A stretch of 64,000 bases of DNA from Molanna angustata (Eukaryota; Arthropoda; Insecta; Trichoptera; Molannidae), in assembly GCA_963576475.1 (NCBI GenBank), contig OY754968.1, positions 19,764,734-19,828,733 of the forward strand, read 5' to 3'. Each line of letters opens with the position of its first letter. Positions within the stretch are counted from its first letter, which is position 1. Of this stretch, positions 9,460-20,639 are shown in pieces. Below the pieces are notes generated by a model, which was not told the DNA's origin, ran no database searches, and saw only the letters and a program-made list of their open reading frames with translations. A program made the position numbers and the translations under genes.

Positions 9460-12357
9460 ATGTTTACCCGTCTTACTCGTACAAATGGTACTAGAAAACT
9501 AGATATATACTACCAAAATGTAAGGGGGCTCCGAACTAAGACAAATGAGGTATACCAGAGTATACTTTGTGGAAATTGTGATGTGTACTGTCTGTCGGAA
9601 ACTTGGCTGAATAACAACTTTCTAAACTCTGAACTTTTTGATCAAAGATATGTGGTTTTTAGAAGAGACAGAGACTCGTCTGTCTCAACTATGGGTGGAG
9701 GAGTTTTGATAGCTGTTAAGTCGAACCTTAATCCAGTTCAGCAATTCTCATGGTCCTCTTCGTCGGAGGACTTATGGGTATCTATCCCATTAAGCCCTGC
9801 CACAAAACTACACATATGCTGCTCATATATCGCGCCTGGCATTGATCATTCTGCATGTCTTAAAACACACTTGGATATGGTAGAAGAGATATCCTCCCTT
9901 TTCAATGACGATACAATATTGTTAATCGGTGACTATAACCTCCCCTATATCAGCTGGACGCTTGATGGCGACTCCTTGCCTACTGTCGATAACTATGTTA
10001 AAAATCCATCTAATACTCACTTCGTCAACTTTCTCTCGTTGACTGGCATGAGACAGTACTGTCTGGTACCTAATACTTCACTCAGAATATTAGATCTTGC
10101 TGTCTCAAATCATATATGTGAAGTTGTATCATCTCAATCACACCTGGTCACTCCTGATCCCCACCACAGAACGTTATCCATTACCTTGAATATGTGTATA
10201 ACAAGAAATAGTCTAATGAAAAATAACTCTAGAGATGTTATTCTCTTTGATAGGGCTGATTATACGAAAATAAAAGGTGATCTATCGGCTTATGATTGGG
10301 AAAATGAACTATCTGATCTGGCTCTTGATGAAGGTGTAGATAGATTTTATGAAATATTGTCTAAAGTCATACGTGATAACATACCTATCAAAAAAATAAG
10401 ATCGGGTCACTCTTTTCCTCACTGGTTCTCTGCTGGGTTAATAAATATTATTAAGGAAAAACATAAATATCACAAAAAATGGAAAAAATCTCTGAATCCC
10501 ATGGATTATTTATCCTTTTCATTATTAAGAAAACGACAAAAATTGATACAAGGTTATTGTTATGAAAAGTACGTGAAGGATATTGAAAATGATATTAAAC
10601 ATGATCCAAAAACTCTATTTTCCTTTATAAAGACTAAGCGAAATTCAGCTGGTACACCTAAGACGATGTCACACAATAATACTACGCATACGGATCCTAA
10701 ATCTATATGCAATTTATTTAACGATTTCTTTACCTCAGTACATATTCGAGATGATAGCGCAATGACCAGAACTGAACATCATCTGAACGATTTTGCTTTC
10801 TCCTCTTCCATTTTTATTAATAATATTGAAATAGACACTGCACTCGTTACCAAATATGTTAAATCTATTGATGAAAATAAAGGCCCGGGTTCTGATAATA
10901 TACCAGGAAAATTTATAAAAAGATGCTCTCCAATGATTTCAATACCAATGTCTATAATATTTAATAAATCCATAAAGGAGGGCTGCTTCCCCGCATTATG
11001 GAAGAAAACAATAATTACCCCAATTCATAAAAGTGGTAACCCAAATGAAATAACAAATTACCGTCCTATATCAAAGCTTCCAATATTAAGTAAACTGTTG
11101 GAAAAAATAATTATTGACCAGATTCTACCTCTTCTAAATCCTCTAATCATTTCAAACCAACATGGGTTTCGGATTAAAAAATCTATAGAAACAAACTTGC
11201 TTGAGTTTACCCATAGTGTTACTAGAGCAATGCACGATAAATTACAGGTGGATACAATTTACAGTGACTTTTCTAAAGCATTCGACAAATTAAATCACAA
11301 AATTTTACTACATAAGGTCTGGAACATCGGGATTAGAGGAGATCTCTTTAGGTGGTTTAATTCATATATAAGTAACAGGTCTCAGGCTGTGGCTTTGCAC
11401 GGTCACAATTCTAACTATAAACCTATTTTTTCCGGAGTACCCCAGGGCTCTCATCTGGGGCCTCTGCTATTCTTAATTTACATTAACGATATAAAATCTT
11501 GTCTTAAACATTCCAACATACTGTTGTTCGCAGATGATGCTAAAATATTTAAAGAAATTAAAAGCCCGTCAGATTGTTTGGAGCTCCAAGATGATTTATA
11601 TAGTTTACAACGTTATTGTGCGGAAAATCAATTGTTCTTAAATGTGGAAAAATGTAATTACATAACATACTCTCGAAACCGTAATAAAATATTATTTAAA
11701 TATAAAATCAATAATGAAGAACTGAACTATAAATCTGAAATCAGGGATTTAGGTATAATACTGGACGAAAAACTATCTTTCACTAATCATATTGAATACA
11801 TAACAACTAAAGCATATAAAACCCTCGGATTCATATTTCGAAACACGAAACCTTTTCATAACTCTGACACGCTGCGTATATTATTTAATTCATTTATTAG
11901 AAGCTTACTGGAATTTGGATCGGTTGTATGGAATCCAAACTATGAAATACATATTAACGCAATAGAAAATCTTCAAAAAAAATATATAAAGCAATTAAAT
12001 TTTCGTAATAGACTACATTTCTCAAACTATTCTCAAGCTCTTAAACACCTCAACACAAAACAACTGGAGACACGCAGATCAATCCATGATATTTGTTTTC
12101 TATATAAAATTATTAACGGTCTGATCGACAGCGCACCCCTTCTAAGCACACTCCGTTTTCACTGTCCACTTAGGAGAAATAGAAACCAGTCTCTCTTTTA
12201 TATAGAACCTTCTAAAACTAACTATATGCTAAATTCTTATATTAATAGAGCTTGTACTAGGTACAATAGAAATTGTTTGAGCGTTCCGGAGTTGGATTTG
12301 TTTGCTTCAAGTTTTTATTTATTCAAAAAAAAAATTGTGAATTTGTCGGATGTTTAA
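9460..12357 (+). CDS. Retrotransposon ORF2: endonuclease-reverse transcriptase
   Basis: 965 residues without interruption. The N-terminal APE-type endonuclease shows IYYQNVRGLRTK (about residues 16-27), CLSETWL (46-52), GGGVLIAV, LLIGDYNLPYISW (catalytic Asp near 158) and PDPHHRTLSI (an SDH-type motif with Pro-Asp-Pro before the His). The reverse transcriptase has NYRPISKLPILSKLLEKII, NQHGFR, SDFSKAFDKLNH (Asp603), SGVPQGSHLGPLLFLIYIND and FADD (690-693, the catalytic pair), followed by LGIILDEKLSF. It nicks target DNA and primes cDNA synthesis on the LINE mRNA in the nucleus. Length and order are normal for CR1/Jockey-group elements, and no RNase H domain is seen. All catalytic residues seem present, so the copy may be competent. 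No splice sites are needed. Confidence 0.9.
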   Translation: MFTRLTRTNGTRKLDIYYQNVRGLRTKTNEVYQSILCGNCDVYCLSETWLNNNFLNSELFDQRYVVFRRDRDSSVSTMGGGVLIAVKSNLNPVQQFSWSSSSEDLWVSIPLSPATKLHICCSYIAPGIDHSACLKTHLDMVEEISSLFNDDTILLIGDYNLPYISWTLDGDSLPTVDNYVKNPSNTHFVNFLSLTGMRQYCLVPNTSLRILDLAVSNHICEVVSSQSHLVTPDPHHRTLSITLNMCITRNSLMKNNSRDVILFDRADYTKIKGDLSAYDWENELSDLALDEGVDRFYEILSKVIRDNIPIKKIRSGHSFPHWFSAGLINIIKEKHKYHKKWKKSLNPMDYLSFSLLRKRQKLIQGYCYEKYVKDIENDIKHDPKTLFSFIKTKRNSAGTPKTMSHNNTTHTDPKSICNLFNDFFTSVHIRDDSAMTRTEHHLNDFAFSSSIFINNIEIDTALVTKYVKSIDENKGPGSDNIPGKFIKRCSPMISIPMSIIFNKSIKEGCFPALWKKTIITPIHKSGNPNEITNYRPISKLPILSKLLEKIIIDQILPLLNPLIISNQHGFRIKKSIETNLLEFTHSVTRAMHDKLQVDTIYSDFSKAFDKLNHKILLHKVWNIGIRGDLFRWFNSYISNRSQAVALHGHNSNYKPIFSGVPQGSHLGPLLFLIYINDIKSCLKHSNILLFADDAKIFKEIKSPSDCLELQDDLYSLQRYCAENQLFLNVEKCNYITYSRNRNKILFKYKINNEELNYKSEIRDLGIILDEKLSFTNHIEYITTKAYKTLGFIFRNTKPFHNSDTLRILFNSFIRSLLEFGSVVWNPNYEIHINAIENLQKKYIKQLNFRNRLHFSNYSQALKHLNTKQLETRRSIHDICFLYKIINGLIDSAPLLSTLRFHCPLRRNRNQSLFYIEPSKTNYMLNSYINRACTRYNRNCLSVPELDLFASSFYLFKKKIVNLSDV

Positions 12358-12689
12358 TCTGTGCTGTTTTATTGTGCACATCTTTAACTTTTTAATTGTG
12401 CCCCTTTAACATTAACTTTAACTTAATTTTAATTAACTATTCTTCATACATTGAGACACGTGAGGCAAATCATAATATGAGTCTCTAGTGGTCGATGCTT
12501 CCCCCCACTCCCCTTCCTACCTCTCTCCTTTCCCATCCTGTCTTCATAATTGTTAATAAATGTGTACGTACTTAATATATTTAGAATACTATAATTGGCT
12601 ACATAAAAATTATCTCTGTATATCTGTATAAATCTTTATTGTAATGCTGTTGTATTCTATAAAATAAAAAAAAAAAAAAAAAAAAAATA

Positions 12690-12912
12690 CTGGAGGCAAA
12701 AACTGACCCTCTGCATTACAACATGCCACCAAAGAAACAGTTTCTCCTTTCCCACGAGGAGTAATCGAGGAGTGAACGTTCTTAGATCCTTTAGTAGCCA
12801 ATACTTTTCCTGGCTTATTGATCAATCTAATTCCACTTTCTTGATGAAAGTGGAATTCAATTGAATCGTTATAAATATATTCAGGTTTATTTAACAAATC
12901 ATTGGCTTTCAT
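12690..12912 (-). pseudogene. pogo/Tigger DDE transposase, catalytic-core fragment
   Basis: The minus-strand frame reads NDLLNKPEYIYN, then ESGIRLINKPGKVLATKG, SITPRGKGETVSLVACCNAE and GQFLPPV, the start of the DDE_1 core of pogo/Tigger/jerky-type transposases. The family has YNxDESG here, where the Asp is the first catalytic residue. In this copy the Asp is gone and nine residues (DSIEFHFHQ) are inserted, created by an inverted copy of the neighbouring codons (12,829-12,857). The frame then runs into the poly-T complement of the LINE tail, so the rest of the catalytic domain is cut off. It cannot encode an active enzyme. Confidence 0.8.
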
Positions 12913-13000
12913 TTCATCTTCTAATTCATCTTTCTTTTTCTAGCCTCACTATCCTGGTTTATTCAGGACTGGCCCTCTTGTACGTAAGCTCCAGGATCTT

Positions 13001-13114
13001 CTGATCATCTTCTAATATCTTGAAGAAGTTACTTACTTCAGTCCTATTCATGCCTTGAGTTCTTGCCAAAGATAGGCCTTCAGCTTGTCTTATTGCAATA
13101 TCTAGATACCTTTC
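13001..13114 (-). pseudogene. pogo/Tigger transposase, pre-core fragment
   Basis: The minus-strand frame contains RYLDIAIRQAEGLSLARTQG followed by MNRTEVSNFFKILEDDQ. This segment precedes the DDE core in pogo/Tigger-type transposases and comes directly upstream, on the minus strand, of the fragment at 12,690-12,912. About 90 bp between the two fragments breaks the frame. The DNA-binding helix-turn-helix region that should lie further upstream is not recognisable, because the sequence runs into end-motif DNA and then the satellite array. Confidence 0.75.
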
Positions 13115-13152
13115 AATAAATATTAGATATAGATACCTACATATGTTTTGCT

Positions 13153-13194
13153 TAGTATGGCAACTCTCCCAATTTTGTAGGAGAGATGCCATAC
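13153..13194. repeat. Inverted pair of transposon end motifs
   Basis: TATGGCAACTCTCC and GGAGAGATGCCATA face each other across about 11 bases, making a near-perfect hairpin of the same motif found in the terminal repeats and in every satellite unit. It lies between the transposase fragment and the satellite. Confidence 0.6.
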
Positions 13195-13380
13195 CCAAAA
13201 GTAACACGAAATAAGTATCACTGTACCAAAACACTGTAGTATTATATTGCTAACAATCCAAATAGATCGAAAAAAAACTTACTTGGTCAATTATAATTCT
13301 GTTTTTTCTACAATCGGCACTACAATGCCACGTAAGTGAAATTTATGTGTGTTTTTTTGAGCGAAAAAATCTTTTAATTC

Positions 13381-16300
13381 TCCTACAGACGATAATCGTA
13401 ATAAGACAGGCACTGACTTGTTTATGATTGTATGTGACCTTCTTACATTCTGCATATGTTCAAAGTTTTGCCAACTTGCTCACACATCGCGAGATCTGAC
13501 AAGTATGGCATCTCTCCTACAGACGATAATCGTAATAAGACAGGCACTGACTTGTTTATGATTGTATGTGACCTTCTTACATTCTACATATGTTCAAAGT
13601 TTTGCCAACTTGCTCACACATCGCGAGATCTGACAAGTATGGCATCTCTCCTACAGACGATAATCGTAATAAGACAGGCACTGACTTGTTTATGATTGTA
13701 TGTGACCTTCTTACATTCTGCATATGTTCAAAGTTTTGCCAACTTGCTCACACATCGCGAGATCTGACAAGTATGGCATCTCTCCTACAGACGATAATCG
13801 TAATAAGACAGGCACTGACTTGTTTATGATTGTATGTGACCTTCTTACATTCTGCATATGTTCAAAGTTTTGCCAACTTGCTCACACATCGCGAGATCTG
13901 ACAAGTATGGCATCTCTCCTACAGACGATAATCGTAATAAGACAGGCACTGACTTGTTTATGATTGTATGTGACCTTCTTACATTCTGCATATGTTCAAA
14001 GTTTTGCCAACTTGCTCACACATCGCGAGATCTGACAAGTATGGCATCTCTCCTACAGACGATAATCGTAATAAGACAGGCACTGACTTGTTTATGATTG
14101 TATGTGACCTTCTTACATTCTGCATACGTTCAAAGTTTTGCCAACTTGCTCACACATCGCGAGATCTGACAAGTATGGCATCTCTCCTACAGACGATAAT
14201 CGTAATAAGACAGGCACTGACTTGTTTATGATTGTATGTGACCTTCTTACATTCTGCATATGTTCAAAGTTTTGCCAACTTGCTCACACATCGCGAGATC
14301 TGACAAGTATGGCATCTCTCCTACAGACGATAATCGTAATAAGACAGGCACTGACTTGTTTATGATTGTATGTGACCTTCTTACATTCTGCATATGTTCA
14401 AAGTTTTGCCAACTTGCTCACACATCGCGAGATCTGACAAGTATGGCATCTCTCCTACAGACGATAATCGTAATAAGACAGGCACTGACTTGTTTATGAT
14501 TGTATGTGACCTTCTTACATTCTGCATACGTTCAAAGTTTTGCCAACTTGCTCACACATCGCGAGATCTGACAAGTATGGCATCTCTCTTACAGACGATA
14601 ATCGTAATAAGACAGGCACTGACTTGTTTATGATTGTATGTGACCTTCTTACATTCTGCATATGTTCAAAGTTTTGCCAACTTGCTCACACATCGCGAGA
14701 TCTGACAAGTATGGCATCTCTCCTACAGACGATAATCGTAATAAGACAGGCACTGACTTGTTTATGATTGAATGTGACCTTCTTACATTCTGCATACGTT
14801 CAAAGTTTTGCCAACTTGCTCACACATCGCGAGATCTGACAAGTATGGCATCTCTCCTACAGACGATAATCGTAATAAGACAGGCACTGACTTGTTTATG
14901 ATTGTATGTGACCTTCTTACATTCTGCATATGTTCAAAGTTTTGCCAACTTGCTCACACATCGCGAGATCTGACAAGTATGGCATCTCTCCTACAGACGA
15001 TAATCGTAATAAGACAGGCACTGACTTGTTTATGATTGTATGTGACCTTCTTACATTCTACATATGTTCAAAGTTTTGCCAACTTGCTCACACATCGCGA
15101 GATCTGACAAGTATGGCATCTCTCCTACAGACGATAATCGTAATAAGACAGGCACTGACTTGTTTATGATTGTATGTGACCTTCTTACATTCTACATATG
15201 TTCAAAGTTTTGCCAACTTGCTCACACATCGCGAGATCTGACAAGTATGGCATCTCTCTTACAGACGATAATCGTAATAAGACAGGCACTGACTTGTTTA
15301 TGATTGTATGTGACCTTCTTACATTCTGCATATGTTCAAAGTTTTGCCAACTTGCTCACACATCGCGAGATCTGACAAGTATGGCATCTCTCCTACAGAC
15401 GATAATCGTAATAAGACAGGCACTGACTTGTTTATGATTGTATGTGACCTTCTTACATTCTGCATACGTTCAAAGTTTTGCCAACTTGCTCACACATCGC
15501 GAGATCTGACAAGTATGGCATCTCTCCTACAGACGATAATCGTAATAAGACAGGCACTGACTTGTTTATGATTGTATGTGACCTTATTACATTCTGCATA
15601 TGTTCAAAGTTTTGCCAACTTGCTCACACATCGCGAGATCTGACAAGTATGGCATCTCTCCTACAGACGATAATCGTAATAAGACAGGCACTGACTTGTT
15701 TATGATTGTATGTGACCTTCTTACATTCTACATATGTTCAAAGTTTTGCCAACTTGCTCACACATCGCGAGATCTGACAAGTATGGCATCTCTCCTACAG
15801 ACGATAATCGTAATAAGACAGGCACTGACTTGTTTATGATTGTATGTGACCTTCTTACATTCTGCATATGTTCAAAGTTTTGCCAACTTGCTCACACATC
15901 GCGAGATCTGACAAGTATGGCATCTCTCCTACAGACGATAATCGTAATAAGACAGGCACTGACTTGTTTATGATTGTATGTGACCTTCTTACATTCTGCA
16001 TATGTTCAAAGTTTTGCCAACTTGCTCACACATCGCGAGATCTGACAAGTATGGCATCTCTCCTACAGACGATAATCGTAATAAGACAGGCACTGACTTG
16101 TTTATGATTGTATGTGACCTTCTTACATTCTGCATATGTTCAAAGTTTTGCCAACTTGCTCACACATCGCGACATCTGACAAGTATGGCATCTCTCCTAC
16201 AGACGATAATCGTAATAAGACAGGCACTGACTTGTTTATGATTGTATGTGACCTTCTTACATTCTACATATGTTCAAAGTTTTGCCAACTTGCTCACACA

Positions 16301-19300
16301 TCGCGAGATCTGACAAGTATGGCATCTCTCCTACAGACGATAATCGTAATAAGACAGGCACTGACTTGTTTATGATTGTATGTGACCTTCTTACATTCTA
16401 CATATGTTCAAAGTTTTGCCAACTTGCTCACACATCGCGAGATCTGACAAGTATGGCATCTCTCCTACAGACGATAATCGTAATAAGACAGGCACTGACT
16501 TGTTTATGATTGTATGTGACCTTCTTACATTCTACATATGTTCAAAGTTTTGCCAACTTGCTCACACATCGCGAGATCTGACAAGTATGGCATCTCTCCT
16601 ACAGACGATAATCGTAATAAGACAGGCACTGACTTGTTTATGATTGTATGTGACCTTCTTACATTCTGCATATGTTCAAAGTTTTGCCAACTTGCTCACA
16701 CATCGCGAGATCTGACAAGTATGGCATCTCTCCTACAGACGATAATCGTAATAAGACAGGCACTGACTTGTTTATGATTGTATGTGACCTTCTTACATTC
16801 TGCATATGTTCAAAGTTTTGCCAACTTGCTCACACATCGCGAGATCTGACAAGTATGGCATCTCTCCTACAGACGATAATCGTAATAAGACAGGCACTGA
16901 CTTGTTTATGATTGTATGTGACCTTCTTACATTCTACATATGTTCAAAGTTTTGCCAACTTGCTCACACATCGCGAGATCTGACAAGTATGGCATCTCTC
17001 CTACAGACGATAATCGTAATAAGACAGGCACTGACTTGTTTATGATTGTATGTGACCTTCTTACATTCTACATATGTTCAAAGTTTTGCCAACTTGCTCA
17101 CACATCGCGAGATCTGACAAGTATGGCATCTCTCCTACAGACGATAATCGTAATAAGACAGGCACTGACTTGTTTATGATTGTATGTGACCTTCTTACAT
17201 TCTACATATGTTCAAAGTTTTGCCAACTTGCTCACACATCGCGAGATCTGACAAGTATGGCATCTCTCCTACAGACGATAATCGTAATAAGACAGGCACT
17301 GACTTGTTTATGATTGTATGTGACCTTCTTACATTCTACATATGTTCAAAGTTTTGCCAACTTGCTCACACATCGCGAGATCTGACAAGTATGGCATCTC
17401 TCCTACAGACGATAATCGTAATAAGACAGGCACTGACTTGTTTATGATTGTATGTGACCTTCTTACATTCTACATATGTTCAAAGTTTTGCCAACTTGCT
17501 CACACATCGCGAGATCTGACAAGTATGGCATCTCTCCTACAGACGATAATCGTAATAAGACAGGCACTGACTTGTTTATGATTGTATGTGACCTTCTTAC
17601 ATTCTACATATGTTCAAAGTTTTGCCAACTTGCTCACACATCGCGAGATCTGACAAGTATGGCATCTCTCCTACAGACGATAATCGTAATAAGACAGGCA
17701 CTGACTTGTTTATGATTGTATGTGACCTTCTTACATTCTACATATGTTCAAAGTTTTGCCAACTTGCTCACACATCGCGAGATCTGACAAGTATGGCATC
17801 TCTCCTACAGACGATAATCGTAATAAGACAGGCACTGACTTGTTTATGATTGTATGTGACCTTCTTACATTCTACATATGTTCAAAGTTTTGCCAACTTG
17901 CTCACACATCGCGAGATCTGACAAGTATGGCATCTCTCCTACAGACGATAATCGTAATAAGACAGGCACTGACTTGTTTATGATTGTATGTGACCTTCTT
18001 ATATTCTACATATGTTCAAAGTTTTGCCAACTTGCTCACACATCGCGAGATCTGACAAGTATGGCATCTCTCCTACAGACGATAATCGTAATAAGACAGG
18101 CACTGACTTGTTTATGATTGTATGTGACCTTCTTACATTCTACATATGTTCAAAGTTTTGCCAACTTGCTCACACATCGCGAGATCTGACAAGTATGGCA
18201 TCTCTCCTACAGACGATAATCGTAATAAGACAGGCACTGACTTGTTTATGATTGTATGTGACCTTCTTACATTCTACATATGTTCAAAGTTTTGCCAACT
18301 TGCTCACACATCGCGAGATCTGACAAGTATGGCATCTCTCCTACAGACGATAATCGTAATAAGACAGGCACTGACTTGTTTATGATTGTATGTGACCTTC
18401 TTACATTCTACATATGTTCAAAGTTTTGCCAACTTGCTCACACATCGCGAGATCTGACAAGTATGGCATCTCTCCTACAGACGATAATCGTAATAAGACA
18501 GGCACTGACTTGTTTATGATTGTATGTGACCTTCTTACATTCTACATATGTTCAAAGTTTTGCCAACTTGCTCACACATCGCGAGATCTGACAAGTATGG
18601 CATCTCTCCTACAGACGATAATCGTAATAAGACAGGCACTGACTTGTTTATGATTGTATGTGACCTTCTTACATTCTACATATGTTCAAAGTTTTGCCAA
18701 CTTGCTCACACATCGCGAGATCTGACAAGTATGGCATCTCTCCTACAGACGATAATCGTAATAAGACAGGCACTGACTTGTTTATGATTGTATGTGACCT
18801 TCTTACATTCTACATATGTTCAAAGTTTTGCCAACTTGCTCACACATCGCGAGATCTGACAAGTATGGCATCTCTCCTACAGACGATAATCGTAATAAGA
18901 CAGGCACTGACTTGTTTATGATTGTATGTGACCTTCTTACATTCTACATATGTTCAAAGTTTTGCCAACTTGCTCACACATCGCGAGATCTGACAAGTAT
19001 GGCATCTCTCCTACAGACGATAATCGTAATAAGACAGGCACTGACTTGTTTATGATTGTATGTGACCTTCTTACATTCTACATATGTTCAAAGTTTTGCC
19101 AACTTGCTCACACATCGCGAGATCTGACAAGTATGGCATCTCTCCTACAGACGATAATCGTAATAAGACAGGCACTGACTTGTTTATGATTGTATGTGAC
19201 CTTCTTACATTCTACATATGTTCAAAGTTTTGCCAACTTGCTCACACATCGCGAGATCTGACAAGTATGGCATCTCTCCTACAGACGATAATCGTAATAA

Positions 19301-19681
19301 GACAGGCACTGACTTGTTTATGATTGTATGTGACCTTCTTACATTCTACATATGTTCAAAGTTTTGCCAACTTGCTCACACATCGCGAGATCTGACAAGT
19401 ATGGCATCTCTCCTACAGACGATAATCGTAATAAGACAGGCACTGACTTGTTTATGATTGTATGTGACCTTCTTACATTCTACATATGTTCAAAGTTTTG
19501 CCAACTTGCTCACACATCGCGAGATCTGACAAGTATGGCATCTCTCCTACAGACGATAATCGTAATAAGACAGGCACTGACTTGTTTATGATTGTATGTG
19601 ACCTTCTTACATTCTACATATGTTCAAAGTTTTGCCATCTTGCTCACACATCGCGAGATCTGACAAGTATGGCATCTCTCC
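13381..19681. repeat. 134-bp satellite array, about 47 copies
   Basis: A 6,301-bp head-to-tail array with an exact 134-bp period (for example GTTCAAAG at 13,457, 13,591 ... 19,487). Each unit runs CTACAGACGATAATCGTAAT, a middle part with ACTGACTTGTTTATGATTG, TGCATATGTTCAAAGTTTTG, CACATCGCGAGATCTGACAA and ends GTATGGCATCTCTCC. The end word matches the terminal repeat TATGGCGTCTCTCC at 13 of 14 positions. The main polymorphism is TCTGCATATG versus TCTACATATG. The left two-thirds mixes types, while from about 16,911 to the right end every unit is the A type, suggesting recent homogenisation or expansion near the terminal repeat. 79-codon frames recur in each unit, but 134 is not a multiple of 3, so nothing is encoded through the array. 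Copy number may be affected by assembly. Confidence 0.95.
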
Positions 19682-19684
19682 TCC

Positions 19685-19709
19685 TATGGCGTCTCTCCGA
19701 GTTTTACCC
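19685..19709 (-). repeat. Right terminal inverted repeat
   Basis: TATGGCGTCTCTCCGAGTTT then TACCC is the reverse complement of the left end with one difference. It begins three bases after the last satellite unit, so the unit's own TATGGCATCTCTCC lies side by side with the terminal motif. TA follows at 19,710-19,711. Confidence 0.85.
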
Positions 19710-19711
19710 TA

Positions 19712-20635
19712 ATTTGTTTGAATTCTGATATAGGGTAGTAATAAAAAAATGTGAAAATTTTCAAAAATTAAATATCAGGCTGGTCCCAATTTCTTAATTG
19801 TGTCCTGAGTTTGGATCTGTAATGAAATAAATATTTTGAAAGATATTCATTTTTTTGAGTATCCAGAATGTGGTACCTTCTTATTGGATGCTTTTTAAAT
19901 TAATATTTGACAAAATAGATACATATCTACCTGTTAGTTACCCGAGATGCAATACAAAAAAATATAATACGCAAAGCATTATCTGTTGTACCTAATTGAA
20001 TTTGTAAAATAATATGGAATTATTAAATATGTACTTATAAATATTATTTATTCACTTTTATGACGCTTTTTTATTTGTTTTCTGTAAATATCTTGAGAAC
20101 TTTCGTGATGGATGTGGGCAGTTTACACATATAACAAACAAGCAAAAAATCCTTAATTTGCGGTCTGCGCAGCTCACGTGAATTTTCAAGTTATATTTGT
20201 ACAAAAATTATATGGGCATAATTGCATTCAAATAAACAGCAAGATTTACCCCAAATCCGATTTTGATGGATAAAATTTATTCTAGATGGATAATTATTTT
20301 TGATGGACAGTTAATTTTGGATAACTATACCGACTACTTACAAAATATACAAAACAAATTAAGTATTTACCAATTTTATTTATTTTGTAAATTACCCAAC
20401 AAAATAACTTAACCGATTGTATATTGTGTGCGTAGACAATTGAAATGTGGGTACCTATACAAAGTTCTTTAATATTGATTGTTCTAATTACTTCTTTGGT
20501 GGGTTTATTTTAAGAAAAAATAAATTAGTAGGTGGATCCATTTTATGGATAATTTAACAACTGGATTATTTTCATAATGACTTCCTTGTCGGCGGTACCA
20601 ATTAATGACTTCTCATTTAGCAAATTAATTCCGCA
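19712..20635. other. AT-rich stretch, no gene seen
   Basis: No coding feature. A short irregular GATGGATAA-type repetition occurs at about 20,264-20,330. Confidence 0.6.
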
Positions 20636-20639
20636 CTAT

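Larger units (their letters stand above)
8170..12687 (+). mobile_element. Full-length-looking non-LTR retrotransposon (CR1/Jockey group)
   Basis: A plus-strand LINE with two uninterrupted ORFs, a ~300-bp 3' UTR and an A-rich tail (12,662-12,687). The tail abuts the antisense of the pogo-type transposase sequence, which shows where it inserted. The 5' limit is uncertain: the ORF1 leader probably starts between about 7,860 and 8,200. I could not find a target-site duplication: the right flank TACTGGAGGC is not repeated on the left, so some target DNA may have been lost on insertion. The RT and endonuclease motifs fit the CR1/Jockey group. The exact clade needs a phylogeny. Both ORFs intact suggests a young insertion. 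Confidence 0.8.
7273..19709 (-). mobile_element. Composite pogo/Tigger-type DNA transposon, 12.4 kb
   Basis: The two ends are inverted repeats of 25 bp, 24 of them identical: GGGTAAAAC then [C/T]CGGAGAGACGCCATA. Both are flanked by TA (7,271-7,272 and 19,710-19,711), the duplication made by Tc1/mariner/pogo transposases. Inside, on the minus strand, are remnants of a pogo/Tigger DDE transposase. The element also holds a nested non-LTR retrotransposon (about 8.2-12.69 kb) and a 6.3-kb satellite (13,381-19,681). Without these two, the core is only about 1.6 kb, close to an ordinary pogo-type element. The copy is no longer autonomous because the transposase is broken. Family assignment rests on the transposase motifs plus the TA duplication. 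Confidence 0.85.

Noticed and set aside
13325..13337. ATGCCACGT followed by GTAAGT-like sequence on the plus strand as transposase exon 1
   Set aside because: Wrong strand relative to the transposase fragments and too short to support.
13381..19681. Regular repeats as a CRISPR array
   Set aside because: There are no unique spacers between short repeats. The units are contiguous and the DNA is eukaryotic.
13456..19728. Dozens of nearly identical 79-codon frames, one per 134-bp unit, looking like a repeated gene family
   Set aside because: The unit is 134 bp, not a multiple of 3. The frames overlap neighbouring units, and the sequence is a satellite without start-context or codon structure. 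They are by-products of the repeat.
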